This document shows, piece by piece, positions 33,066 through 42,288 of a DNA stretch of 64,000 bases. Source of the stretch: CAXMST01 sp963793415 (lineage in GTDB: Bacteria; Actinomycetota; Thermoleophilia; Solirubrobacterales; 70-9); assembly GCA_963793415.1 (NCBI GenBank), contig CAWCAC010000002.1, forward strand, positions 1 through 64,000, in the 5' to 3' direction. Under the pieces are notes generated by a model, which had not been told where the DNA came from, searched no databases, and saw nothing but the letters and a program-made list of their open reading frames with translations. Each line of letters opens with the position of its first letter. Position 1 is the stretch's first letter. The position numbers and the translations under genes were made by a program.

Positions 33066-34460
33066 ATGGCCGGCGAGGAGACCACAGCCGCGGACCCACA
33101 GGCAGACGCCGCGCCCGATCCGCGCGAGCTCATGCGGAGCCGCCAGTTCATCGCCCTGCTGGTGCTGGCGGCGATCGTCGGGCTCGTCGCATCGCTGGTC
33201 GCGTGGCTCTTCCTCGAGGCCGTGAACCTGATGCAGACCGGGGTCTACGAGGACCTGCCGACCGACGTCCTCGGCTTCGACTCCACACCGACCTGGTGGC
33301 CTGTGCCCGTGCTGCTGATCGCCGGGCTGGTCGCAGCCTTCGGGATCACGAAGCTGCCGGGCGCCGGCGGCCACGTGCCGGCGAACGGGCTCAATCCCTC
33401 GCCGACGCTCCCGGAGTACCTGCCCGGGGTCGTGCTCGTCGCGCTCGCGGGCCTCGGCCTCGGCGTCGCGCTCGGTCCGGAGGGGCCGCTGATGGCGCTC
33501 GGCAGCGGCCTCGGCTACTTGGCGGTGAAGCTGCTGCGTGCGGACGCCCCCTCGCAGGTCGCGCAGCTGGTCGGCGTCGCCGGAACCTTCGCCGGCCTCT
33601 CGTTCCTGTTCGGATCGCCGCTGATCGCCGCTGTGATCGTGATCGAGGCGGCGGGGCTTGGTGGCAGGCAACTGCCGTTGGTCCTGATCCCGGGACTGCT
33701 CGCGGCCGGGATCGGCTCGCTGGTCGAGACCGGGATGGGGTCGTGGACCGGGGTCAATACGAGCGCGATCTCGCTCGGGGTGCTGCCGGTGCCGGACTTC
33801 CCGCGGCCGGACTTCGTCGACTTCCTGTGGACGATCCCGTTCGCCGCGGTCGTCGCACTCGGGACCTACGTGATCTTCTTGATCGGCAGGCGCACCGCGA
33901 CGGCGGCGAAGCTGCGCCCGTTCGTGATCGTCCCGGCCGCGGGGCTGCTCACCGCCGGACTCGCGATCCTCTTCGACCAGGTCACGGACAAGGGGATCGA
34001 CTCGGTCCTGTTCTCGGGCCAGGAGGCGATCGGCCCGCTCGTCCAGAACGCCGACTCGTGGACGCTCGGCGCGCTCGCCTTCGTGATCCTCTGCAAGGGC
34101 CTCGCCTACGCCTTCGCTCTCGGCAGCTTCCGCGGCGGCCCGACCTTCCCGGCGCTGTTCATCGGCACCGCTGCCGGACTGATGGCGGCCCGGCTCCCCG
34201 GCTTCGACCTCACCCCCGCGGTCGCTGTCGCGCTGGGCGCAGCGACGGTCGCGGTCCTGAGGCTGCCGCTCTCCGCCGTGGTGCTGGCGACGCTGCTGAC
34301 CAGCGGCGCGGGCCTCGGCGCGAGCCCATTGATCATCCTCGGCGTCGTCGTCGCCTATCTGGTCATCGAGGCGCTACCGGCGCTCGACCGGGACGAGGCG
34401 GCCGAGGGGCCCGCAGCCGAAGGCGCGACCCCGGCGCCCGCCCCTGCGCCGAGCGGCTGA
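33066..34460 (+). CDS. CLC-family chloride channel/antiporter
   Basis: The protein has 464 residues. CLC anion-path motifs are present: GAGGHVP (the GSGIP position), LGVALGPEGPLMALG with the gating Glu in GPEGP, and LCKGLAYAFALGSFRGGPTFPALF (the GxFxP position). More than ten helices are visible. It moves chloride or another anion across the inner membrane, as a channel or an H+ exchanger. The first motif differs from the consensus, so anion choice is uncertain. Confidence 0.9.
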   Translation: MAGEETTAADPQADAAPDPRELMRSRQFIALLVLAAIVGLVASLVAWLFLEAVNLMQTGVYEDLPTDVLGFDSTPTWWPVPVLLIAGLVAAFGITKLPGAGGHVPANGLNPSPTLPEYLPGVVLVALAGLGLGVALGPEGPLMALGSGLGYLAVKLLRADAPSQVAQLVGVAGTFAGLSFLFGSPLIAAVIVIEAAGLGGRQLPLVLIPGLLAAGIGSLVETGMGSWTGVNTSAISLGVLPVPDFPRPDFVDFLWTIPFAAVVALGTYVIFLIGRRTATAAKLRPFVIVPAAGLLTAGLAILFDQVTDKGIDSVLFSGQEAIGPLVQNADSWTLGALAFVILCKGLAYAFALGSFRGGPTFPALFIGTAAGLMAARLPGFDLTPAVAVALGAATVAVLRLPLSAVVLATLLTSGAGLGASPLIILGVVVAYLVIEALPALDRDEAAEGPAAEGATPAPAPAPSG

Positions 34461-34469
34461 GCCGGCGTC

Positions 34470-34679
34470 GTGCGGCTGCGCGCCGTCCCGGTCGAAGGTG
34501 GCAGGGTGAGCGTGTCGCTCGCAACCCGCCCGGCGATCGAGGGCGTGATCACGCGAGTCGCGGCGGACCGCAAGCGCTTCGAGGTCCGCGACGAGCGCGG
34601 CGCCACCCGCGAGTTCGCCCTGCGCCGGGCGACCGGCCGCTTCGAGAACCCGGACGGCAGCTGGATCAGGTTCCTGTAG
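34470..34679 (+). CDS. Small hypothetical protein
   Basis: The protein has 69 residues from GTG 34470, basic, with a beta-rich pattern GVITRVAADRKRFEVRDERG and a final ENPDGSWIRFL. It lies 9 bases after the CLC gene. I do not recognise it; it may be a short single-domain protein co-expressed with the channel. Confidence 0.45.
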   Translation: MRLRAVPVEGGRVSVSLATRPAIEGVITRVAADRKRFEVRDERGATREFALRRATGRFENPDGSWIRFL

Positions 34680-34727
34680 CGAACGCCGGCCGAGCGGGCG
34701 GCCAGTCGGGTCGCAGGCTCGGGCGCG

Positions 34728-35246
34728 TCAGTCGCGCACGCCGGCGAGCTCGTCGATAGCCACCGTCAGGGCGAGCACGAGGGGCTCGTCCTCGCCGTCG
34801 GCAATCTCGACGCCGTAGGTGTCGCGCATCCGGAACCACTTCTTCGAGATCTTCGCAACGGTGTCTCCGTCGCGCTCGATCTCGTACTCGTGCTGGACCA
34901 CGTTTCCATGCGCCTTGAGATCGGCGGCGCCCTCGACATCGATCGCGAAGCGGTCGCGGATGCCGACGAGCGCCTTGTGAACGGTTGCGATCGTCTCACC
35001 GTGGCGCTCGACCTTCATCTTGTCGCGGACGCTCAGCTTCTTCTCCTGGATCTTCGCGACCTCGTTGCCGCTCCGATCCTCGAGGATGAACGTGTCACGG
35101 GCCCGCAGCGCCTTGCCGTTGACCTTGAACACCCGCTCACCTCGGTCGTCCTCGATCCAGGAATCATCACCGACCGACACGAGCTTCTCGCGCATCACGA
35201 AGCGGCGGCCGGCAGGGGCGTCGTCACGGTGTCTCAGTATTCCCAT
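34728..35246 (-). CDS. LURP-one-related (DUF567) protein
   Basis: The protein has 172 residues starting MGILRHRDDAPAGRRFVMRE. The repeated beta-strand pairs (VSVGDDSWIEDDRG, RARDTFILEDRSG, VRDKMKVERHGE, IRDRFAIDV) match the LURP-one/phospholipid-scramblase-like barrel. The family is found in bacteria and plants with no clear enzymatic role. Longer upstream extensions (to 35441) are spurious. Confidence 0.78.
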   Translation of the reverse strand: MGILRHRDDAPAGRRFVMREKLVSVGDDSWIEDDRGERVFKVNGKALRARDTFILEDRSGNEVAKIQEKKLSVRDKMKVERHGETIATVHKALVGIRDRFAIDVEGAADLKAHGNVVQHEYEIERDGDTVAKISKKWFRMRDTYGVEIADGEDEPLVLALTVAIDELAGVRD

Positions 35247-35420
35247 GTGCATCCTTCGCGTCGGCGGAGAGCCAGCGTGCCCCTCGCGCCGCCGCCATAC
35301 ATCACCCCGACTGGGTGAAGCGGGGACCGGGGCTCTTGACCCGTTCCTGCAGGACCTCAGCTGAGCCAGGCGGAGAGCTCCCAGCGATGGGTCCGATGCC
35401 GATAGCGTCGGCTGCGGAAG

Positions 35421-36341
35421 ATGAGCGACTCGATCATCCACGTGCGCGGATTGCGCAAGTCATACGGAGACCACGAAGTCGTTCGCGGCATCGACTTCGA
35501 CGTTCGAGCCGGAGAGATCCTGGCGTTCCTCGGTCCGAACGGAGCCGGGAAGACGACGACGGTGGAGATCCTGGAGGGCTACAGGACGCGCGATGCCGGC
35601 GAGGTTCGCGTCCTGGGCGAGGACCCGGCCGAGGCGGGTGCCGCGTGGCGTGCGCGAATCGGTCTTGTATTGCAGTCCTGTGCGATGCCGCCCGAGCTGA
35701 CCGTGCACGAGCTCGTCAGCCTCTACGCCGGGTACTACCTCCACCCGCGCCCGGTCGAGGAGACGATCGACCTCGTGGGCCTCAGCGCAGAACACGACGC
35801 ACGGAGCAGCGGGCTCTCCGGTGGCCAGCGGCGGCGGCTCGATGTCGCTCTTGCCCTGATCGGCGATCCCGAGCTGGTCTTCCTCGACGAGCCGACCACC
35901 GGATTCGACCCCTCGGCGCGCCACCACGCCTGGGATGTGATCACGGATCTGCGCGAACTCGGCAAGACGATCTTTCTCACCACGCACTACATGGACGAAG
36001 CGCAGGCGCTGGCCGATCGCGTCGCCGTGATCGTCGATGGACAGATCGTCGCTGCGGGCACACCGGACACCCTCGGCGGTCGCGACCATGCCGCAAGCGC
36101 CGTCTCGTTCACCCTGCCCGCGGGCCGCTCCATGAAGGACTTGCCCACAGAACTCGTGGCCGCAACCAGACTGCACGGCGAGGTCGTCCAGCTGACGACC
36201 CGAGAGCCCGCCCGCCTCCTGCACGTCCTCAGTGGCTGGGCGCTGGATCAAGGCGTCGAGCTGCACGACCTGACCGTCGGGCGTCCGACGCTCGAGGACG
36301 TGTATCTGCGACTGACTGAGCCACCGGAGGAGAAGCAATGA
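35421..36341 (+). CDS. ABC transporter ATPase (ABC-2 exporter)
   Basis: The protein has 306 residues. Walker A is GPNGAGKTT, the signature is LSGGQRRRLD, Walker B is ELVFLDEPTTGFD and the switch His is in FLTTHYMDEA. A C-terminal DrrA-like extension follows. It drives the permease encoded immediately downstream (four-base overlap), probably for export of a drug, antibiotic or lipid-like molecule. Confidence 0.92.
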   Translation: MSDSIIHVRGLRKSYGDHEVVRGIDFDVRAGEILAFLGPNGAGKTTTVEILEGYRTRDAGEVRVLGEDPAEAGAAWRARIGLVLQSCAMPPELTVHELVSLYAGYYLHPRPVEETIDLVGLSAEHDARSSGLSGGQRRRLDVALALIGDPELVFLDEPTTGFDPSARHHAWDVITDLRELGKTIFLTTHYMDEAQALADRVAVIVDGQIVAAGTPDTLGGRDHAASAVSFTLPAGRSMKDLPTELVAATRLHGEVVQLTTREPARLLHVLSGWALDQGVELHDLTVGRPTLEDVYLRLTEPPEEKQ

Positions 36342-37108
36342 GGGGGCTGCGCCTGCTGGCCCTGCAGATGCGCTCGGACCTGACGCGCTTCTGGCGCAAT
36401 CCGCAATCGCGCTACTTCACGCTCCTGCTGCCGATCGTGTTCCTCCTGATCTTTGCCGCCATCTTCGAGGGAAACACTCTGATCGACGGGCGCCCCGTGA
36501 AACTCACGACGTTCTACGTGCCGGGGATCATGACCCTCGGGATCATCTCCGCGACCTACGTGAACCTCACCGTCTCCGTCGTGGCACGACGCGAAAGCGG
36601 GGAGCTCAAACGCGTCAGGGGAACACCGCTGCCCGCGGGCTTCGTGATCGCCAGCCGCGCCGCGGTCGGAATCATCGTCGCGGTGGTCATGTGCGCGGTG
36701 CTCATGCTCATCGGCCGGATTGCCTACGGAGTACCGATCCCCGTCGACTCGATGCCTGGCCTCGTGCTGGCCGTCGTCATCGGGGCCGCCTCCTTCTGCT
36801 GTCTCGGTTTCGCGGTATCGAGCTTCATCTCCGAAACCGATGCGGCAGCACCACTCGCGAACCTCACCGTGCTGCCCCTTTACTTCATCTCGGGCGTCTT
36901 CATCCCGGAGAATCAGATTCCTGAACTACTGCACGACATCGCGAACCTGTTCCCGATCCGTCATCTCTCGCAGGCGCTTCTGATCAGCTTCACGACCGTC
37001 GAAGGGACCGGCATCCGTGCCGGAGACCTGCTGATCGTTGCCGCCTGGGGCGTTGCGGGACTGCTCGTCGCATCGCGAACCTTCCAGTGGTCGCCACGCG
37101 CCCGATGA
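36338..37108 (+). CDS. ABC-2 type permease
   Basis: The protein has 256 residues and six helices, starting MRGLRLLALQMRSDLTRFWR. It includes the ABC-2 segments YFTLLLPIVFLLIFAAIFEG, FYVPGIMTLGIISATYVN and the Pro-containing end YFISGVFIPENQIPELL. It overlaps the ATPase gene by four bases and forms a two-gene exporter with it. Confidence 0.9.
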   Translation: MRGLRLLALQMRSDLTRFWRNPQSRYFTLLLPIVFLLIFAAIFEGNTLIDGRPVKLTTFYVPGIMTLGIISATYVNLTVSVVARRESGELKRVRGTPLPAGFVIASRAAVGIIVAVVMCAVLMLIGRIAYGVPIPVDSMPGLVLAVVIGAASFCCLGFAVSSFISETDAAAPLANLTVLPLYFISGVFIPENQIPELLHDIANLFPIRHLSQALLISFTTVEGTGIRAGDLLIVAAWGVAGLLVASRTFQWSPRAR

Positions 37109-37171
37109 GGAGAAGCAGCCGTTCCTCGACGACGGCCGCGTGACAACGGTCGAGCCGCGGTCCGGCCTCGC

Positions 37172-37996
37172 TCAGCCGGCGATGTCGCGGGTGCGGAAGA
37201 GCAGCGCGCCGATCGCGGCGAGGACGGCGCCGGCCAGGACCAGGCCGGCGAACGCGACCGGGTCGATGCCGTCGTTGACGGCGGAGCCGTAGTGGCGGAA
37301 GGCCGAGAGCCAGCGCAGCGAGTCGACGCTGTCGGCAACGCGCCCGACGACCTCGAGCAGATACATGCCGACGAGGATCCCCCCGGAGGTGGCCGTCACG
37401 ACCCCGGCGCCGCGGATCCGGCCGGCGAGAAGCGTCGCGACACCGGCGAAGAACATCGACAGCGGCCAGACATTGGCGAGGCCGCGGCCGATCGTCGCCG
37501 CGGAGGGATCGGTGCCGGAGACGACTCCGGCGAGCATCGTCAGAAGGAACGTGACGAAGAGAACGCCTGCGAGGACGATGGCCGTGACGACGAAGACGCT
37601 TGCGACCAGGCCCTCACGGGTGAGTGGCGTCGCCAGCAAGGTGTCGAGCCAGCGCTGCTCCTCGGCTCCGGAGATGCTTCGTGCCACGATCCGGACCGCA
37701 AGGAAGGCGACTGCCAGCGGGATGATCAGGCTCAGCATCTCGACGTCGAAGTAGCGCTCGACCGAGTCGAGCCGGGTGAAGCCGAACGCCTCCTTAAGCC
37801 CTTCGGGGTAGTTCTGGATCATCTCGCCCATCGATTCCTCGACCGAAGGCCAGACGAGGACGATCATCGCCGAGAACAGCCCGAGCGGCAGGCCCCACTG
37901 CAGCGGCGTGCGGCGCAGGTCACGGAGAAGGCGGCCGATCGTGGCGAGGGCCGCCGAGGTGGCCGACGGCGGTCGAGGCGGCGGCGGGGAAGTCAC
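37172..37996 (-). CDS. ABC-2 type permease
   Basis: The protein has 274 residues with six helices, a Pro-rich N-terminus (MTSPPPPRPPSATSAALATI) and family landmarks such as LLATPLTREGLVASVFVVTA. It partners the ATPase at 37993-38889, whose stop overlaps its start by four bases, forming a second exporter that converges on the first (36338-37108). The substrate is unknown. Confidence 0.85.
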   Translation of the reverse strand: MTSPPPPRPPSATSAALATIGRLLRDLRRTPLQWGLPLGLFSAMIVLVWPSVEESMGEMIQNYPEGLKEAFGFTRLDSVERYFDVEMLSLIIPLAVAFLAVRIVARSISGAEEQRWLDTLLATPLTREGLVASVFVVTAIVLAGVLFVTFLLTMLAGVVSGTDPSAATIGRGLANVWPLSMFFAGVATLLAGRIRGAGVVTATSGGILVGMYLLEVVGRVADSVDSLRWLSAFRHYGSAVNDGIDPVAFAGLVLAGAVLAAIGALLFRTRDIAG

Positions 37997-38889
37997 CGCG
38001 GCTCACCGCGGCCGTAGTAGCTGAGGACAATCTCCTCGAGCGTCGGGCTGGTCAGCTCGATGTCGGCGAGCCGGTACCGGGCGGCGGTCTTGATCACCTC
38101 GTCGAGATCGCCGGCGACCTTGAACGAGATCTGCCGATCGCCGTCGCGCCGCACGTCCTGGACTCCGGCTATCTGCTCGAACGCGACGGGATCGACCGGC
38201 TCTGCGAACTCGATCGTTGCGTGCTTGAAGCTGCGGCGGGTGATCTCCGCCACGTCCTCGACCGCGACGAGAGCTCCTTCGCGGATGATCGCCACACGGT
38301 CGCAGGAGCGTTCGACCTCGTCGAGCTCGTGTGAGGAGATGAAGACCGTGACGCCGCGCTCCCGCTCCTCGGCGACGAACCGCAGGAACTCGTCCTGCAT
38401 GAGCGGATCGAGGCTGCTCGTGGGCTCATCGAGGAGCAGCAGCTCAGGCTCGTGGAAAGTGGCCTGGATCAACCCGATCTTCTGCCGGTTGCCCCGCGAG
38501 AGCTTGCCGAGCGGGCGATCGAGGTCGGCCTCGAACCGCTCGGCCAGCCGATCGGCGCGACCCGACCCCCGGAGACCCCGCAGCCGCGCGAAGAACGCGA
38601 CGATCTCGCGACCCGTCATGCGCGGGTCGTAGGCGTAGTCGCCCGGAAGATTCCCGAGGCGCGCCCTGATCGCCGGGCTCTCCCGGTGACTGTCGAGACC
38701 GAAGATGGACGCGCTCCCCGCTGTCGGTCTCAGCAGATCGAGCAGTATCCGCATCGTCGTGGTCTTGCCAGCGCCATTCGGGCCGAGGAAACCGAACACC
38801 TCGCCGGCCTGTACCTGGATAGAGACCTGCTCCACGGCGCGCACCTCGCCGTAGCGCTTGCTCAGCCCGTGCGTCTCGATGACGTGCAA
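37993..38889 (-). CDS. ABC transporter ATPase
   Basis: The protein has 298 residues. Walker A is GPNGAGKTT, the signature is LSRGNRQKIG (LSRGN instead of LSGGQ, as in several ABC-2 ATPases), Walker B is LLLLDEPTSSLD and the switch is SSHELDEVE. It powers the permease at 37172-37996. Confidence 0.92.
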   Translation of the reverse strand: MHVIETHGLSKRYGEVRAVEQVSIQVQAGEVFGFLGPNGAGKTTTMRILLDLLRPTAGSASIFGLDSHRESPAIRARLGNLPGDYAYDPRMTGREIVAFFARLRGLRGSGRADRLAERFEADLDRPLGKLSRGNRQKIGLIQATFHEPELLLLDEPTSSLDPLMQDEFLRFVAEERERGVTVFISSHELDEVERSCDRVAIIREGALVAVEDVAEITRRSFKHATIEFAEPVDPVAFEQIAGVQDVRRDGDRQISFKVAGDLDEVIKTAARYRLADIELTSPTLEEIVLSYYGRGEPR

Positions 38890-39087
38890 CAGACGGCCAT
38901 CGAATCAGCTGCAGCCCGTTCGCGGCAGAGCACTTGTCAGTGGATTCGCCGCGAGGCGTCCCCGCCGAGGGTCGGTCAACTACTGACGTGCGGGCACCAG
39001 CTCGCGGGCGCGGGGAATCAGAGTGCGGAACCCCGAACAGGCTCGGCAGTAGTCCCCGGAGCTGCGCGAAGTCGCTCTCGACAGCCG

Positions 39088-39777
39088 TTAGGCCGAGATC
39101 CGGCCGTCGGTGATGCGGACGGTTCGGTCGGCGTGTCTCGTGATGCGATCGTCGTGGGTCACGATGATCGCGGCCGTGCCGCGGCTCTTCATCTCCTCGC
39201 GGATCAGCCTGACCGTCTGGTCTCCGAGCTCCGTGTCGAGGGAGGAGGTCGGCTCGTCGAACAAAACAAGCGCCGGCTCGTTCATCAGCGAGCGTCCGAT
39301 TGCGACCCGCTGCTTCTCACCGCCCGAAAGCTGCGAGGGGAGGTTCCCGGCCCGATCCTCGAGACCCAGTTCCTCGAGCAGCTGATCGGCCCGCGCTTGT
39401 GCTCGCTTACGGTCGTGCGGTCCGATCTCGTCGACCAGCAGAAGGTTCTCCCTGGCGGTCAGAAACGGGATCAGGTTGACCGTCTGGAATACGAAGCCGA
39501 CCGACTCACGACGGAAGTCGGTCAGCTCGCCCGGGGAGTAGCCGGAGATGTCCCTGCCCCCGACCACCACGTCGCCGTCGGTCGGAGAGAGGATTCCCCC
39601 GGCAATCGAGCAGAGAGTCGTCTTGCCGGAACCCGAGGGGCCGACCAGAGCGACGATCTCGTCCGAGCCGACGGTCAGGTCGACGTGGTCGAGTGCGATG
39701 ACTTCCTCATCGGCCACCACGTAGACCTTCCGAACGTCCTCCATCCGAAGGGCGGGGGTTGACGTCGATTCGCTCAT
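39088..39777 (-). CDS. ABC transporter ATPase, LolD/MacB type
   Basis: The protein has 229 residues. Walker A is GPSGSGKTT, the signature is LSGGEKQRVAIG, Walker B is LVLFDEPTSSLD and the switch is VTHDDRI. This subfamily couples to FtsX-like permeases; the two such permeases lie just upstream on the same strand (39857-42099). The three probably form one exporter or mechanotransmitter operon. Confidence 0.92.
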   Translation of the reverse strand: MSESTSTPALRMEDVRKVYVVADEEVIALDHVDLTVGSDEIVALVGPSGSGKTTLCSIAGGILSPTDGDVVVGGRDISGYSPGELTDFRRESVGFVFQTVNLIPFLTARENLLLVDEIGPHDRKRAQARADQLLEELGLEDRAGNLPSQLSGGEKQRVAIGRSLMNEPALVLFDEPTSSLDTELGDQTVRLIREEMKSRGTAAIIVTHDDRITRHADRTVRITDGRISA

Positions 39778-39856
39778 TCCGACTCCGGATTGTCTTTGTT
39801 TCGCGGGCTGCCGGGATTGCGCGCGGGGCAGGGTCGGAGGATCTCGACACGCGCAT

Positions 39857-40972
39857 TCACTGGACGCCTCCGATCGCCGTGGCCGGGTCGACCCGAAGCA
39901 CCCGGCGCAGAGAGAACGCGCAACCGATCACGGCCGCGACGAGCAGGAAGAGGGTGCTTGCTGCGAGCCGGCCGCCGGTTGCGATGAATGGGATCGAACC
40001 GACCGGGATCACGGCGTCCAGGGCGACGGCTGCAAGCGCACCGATCCCGCAGGCGATGAGGGTGACGATCACCGCCTGAGCCAGCAAGCCGACGAAGAGC
40101 CACCCCGAACCGGCGCCCAGCGCCTTCAATACGCCGTACAGGCCGATCCGCTCGACGGTGATCAACGCAAAGAAGAGGGCCACGACGATGATCGCGATGA
40201 GCACGGTGAGCCCGATGATCTGGTTGAAGACGGTCTTCTGTGCGGCGACACCGGGCAGGGCGTCGATCGCCTCCTGCTCGGTCAGGCTCGAGGTGTTGCC
40301 GCCGGTCGCCTCGTCGATCCTGGCGGCCAGATCAGCCGGATCCGACCCGGACGCCTGCACCACCAACGCCTGGCTGGTCCCCGGGCCCACGCGAGCGTCG
40401 GGGCGGTTCTCGCTCTGGACCCTCCGCCAGGTCCCCAGCGAGGCCCACAGAGTGCTCTGACCCGCGTATCGGGTGTCGTCGACGAAACCGATCACCCTGA
40501 TCGGGCTGCGCGCGGGGCCCACCCGGATCAGGTCACCCCGCTCCACACCGTCGGCCTGCAGTGTGGCGTCGGCCCATGCCTCACCTGGCTTCGTCGGCGG
40601 TTTGGGCAGACCCTCCGAAGCCGCCTCGTAGCCGAACAGCACGGTCGGTACGAGGTCTCTCGGGTCACGACCCTCGATCCGGCCGCCGAGTTGGACGCTG
40701 CCGAGTCCACCGACGGCACCGACGCCGTCCACGCTCTCTACCTCCCGGCGCTGCCCGGGGTCGATCCGGCTTCGCGCGAGCGAGTCCTGCGAGGTCGCCG
40801 AGTAGACGATCAGGTCCGCCTGCTGGACCCGGATCGCTCCCGTATTGCCCGCGTTCAGTCCGTCCAGCAGCCCGCCGAGGAACATCAGCAGGATCGCGAT
40901 CAGGGTCAGGATCACGGTCGCCAAGCCAAACCGTCCCGGCCGGCGGCGGAGCTCCTTGAGTGCGAGGCTCAC
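39857..40972 (-). CDS. FtsX-like permease
   Basis: The protein has 371 residues with one N-terminal helix (FGLATVILTLIAILLMFLGG), a large outer domain (about 45-235) and three C-terminal helices (IIGLTVLIAIIVVALFFALI and others), the MacB/FtsX layout. It overlaps the companion permease by four bases and is followed by the ATPase after 79 bp. Confidence 0.88.
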   Translation of the reverse strand: MSLALKELRRRPGRFGLATVILTLIAILLMFLGGLLDGLNAGNTGAIRVQQADLIVYSATSQDSLARSRIDPGQRREVESVDGVGAVGGLGSVQLGGRIEGRDPRDLVPTVLFGYEAASEGLPKPPTKPGEAWADATLQADGVERGDLIRVGPARSPIRVIGFVDDTRYAGQSTLWASLGTWRRVQSENRPDARVGPGTSQALVVQASGSDPADLAARIDEATGGNTSSLTEQEAIDALPGVAAQKTVFNQIIGLTVLIAIIVVALFFALITVERIGLYGVLKALGAGSGWLFVGLLAQAVIVTLIACGIGALAAVALDAVIPVGSIPFIATGGRLAASTLFLLVAAVIGCAFSLRRVLRVDPATAIGGVQ

Positions 40973-42099
40973 CGGCCACCCTCCCCGGTGGTGGCTTCGA
41001 TCGGGTCGATCGCCAGGACCCGCCGGGCGGCGGCCACCGCGCTCAGAAGGCCGAGCCCGAGCAGCAGCGCCGACCAGAACAGGACCGCCCCGACGTCGAA
41101 GCTCAGCTTGATCTCACCGAGCTGGGCGCGGGAAAGCGGTGTGTAGAGCGCGATTCCGACCGCAAGGCCACCGCCGACGACCACCGCTACCTGGAACATC
41201 AGCGAGCGGACCAGGAGGCCCGAACTCGCCCCGATCGCCCGGAGCAGGGTCAGCGAGGCCGACTTCTGGAGCGTGATGATGAGGAAGAACAGGCCCGTCA
41301 CCAGCGGCACGACGAGGCCGAACAGCAGGAAGATCACCTGGAAGGAAGAGCGGACCTCGGCGACGCCCGGGGTCTTGTCGGCGGCCGCCTCCCTGGTCAG
41401 CGCGTCCGCCTCCGGGCTCGAGTCATTGATCCGCTCGGCGAGCGTCGCCGGGTCCAGCCCCTCGACCGGCGCGACGCCGATGGCGCTGGGCAGAACGCTC
41501 CGGGCGTCGGGGTTGGCCGACTCGACCGAGGCGACGTAGTCGGGCCAGCCGACGAACAATGTCGGGGTCACCTGGAGCTGGGCGTCGGCGGCGAGGCCAA
41601 CGACCTCGATCCGTTCGGTGCCGGCGGTCTGGCCTCGGGGCCGCAGAACCTGGATCCGGTCACCAAGCTCGAAGTCGCTGTCACTGCCGACCGCCTCTCC
41701 GGGGCCCTCCGGCAATCGCCCAGCCGAGAGCTGATCGGGAGCGCCGAGGTCCGGCGTGTCGTAGCCGATGATCGCCGCGTCGGAGTCCTCGCCGCTGTCG
41801 TTGACCTCCACCGTGAACGTGCCCTGCCCGATCCGCCCCGATTTCGCGATGCCCTCGGTGGAGCGGACCGTCTGCTCGAGTGGCGGCGTGATGACGCTCC
41901 CCTGGAGTGTGCGCTGACCGTCGACGCTGTAGACCAACACCGGCGCGGACTGGCGGTCGATCGCTCCGATGAAAGAGGTGATCAGACCGTTCTGGATGGC
42001 CTGCTGGGCGAGGATCAGAAGGACGAGCAGCCCGATCGCCGAGATCAGCAGGCCGAACCGGACCTTCGACCGGCGCATCTCACGCAGAGCAAGGAACAT
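40969..42099 (-). CDS. FtsX-like permease
   Basis: The protein has 376 residues with the same one-plus-three helix layout: FGLLISAIGLLVLLILAQQ near the start, an outer domain, then LLFGLVVPLVTGLFFLIIT and VGGGLAVGIALYT. It is the first gene of the three-gene unit ending at 39088. The two permeases are likely paired as a heterodimer. The cargo is unknown. Confidence 0.88.
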   Translation of the reverse strand: MFLALREMRRSKVRFGLLISAIGLLVLLILAQQAIQNGLITSFIGAIDRQSAPVLVYSVDGQRTLQGSVITPPLEQTVRSTEGIAKSGRIGQGTFTVEVNDSGEDSDAAIIGYDTPDLGAPDQLSAGRLPEGPGEAVGSDSDFELGDRIQVLRPRGQTAGTERIEVVGLAADAQLQVTPTLFVGWPDYVASVESANPDARSVLPSAIGVAPVEGLDPATLAERINDSSPEADALTREAAADKTPGVAEVRSSFQVIFLLFGLVVPLVTGLFFLIITLQKSASLTLLRAIGASSGLLVRSLMFQVAVVVGGGLAVGIALYTPLSRAQLGEIKLSFDVGAVLFWSALLLGLGLLSAVAAARRVLAIDPIEATTGEGGR

Positions 42100-42288
42100 C
42101 AGCGCCTCTCAGGCAACGACGGCTTCGAGGAGATGGGCACCGCTGGACCCTAGTCGCCGGCGGCCACCGCCGGACTTGGGCCGTGCGACCCTCAGTGCAT
42201 CCCTGCGGCTTCCAGGCTTCCCGAAAGGGCGTGTTCCAAAGGGTCCGTACACCGCCGACCCACGCCGAATGCCATACTTACAAGTCCG

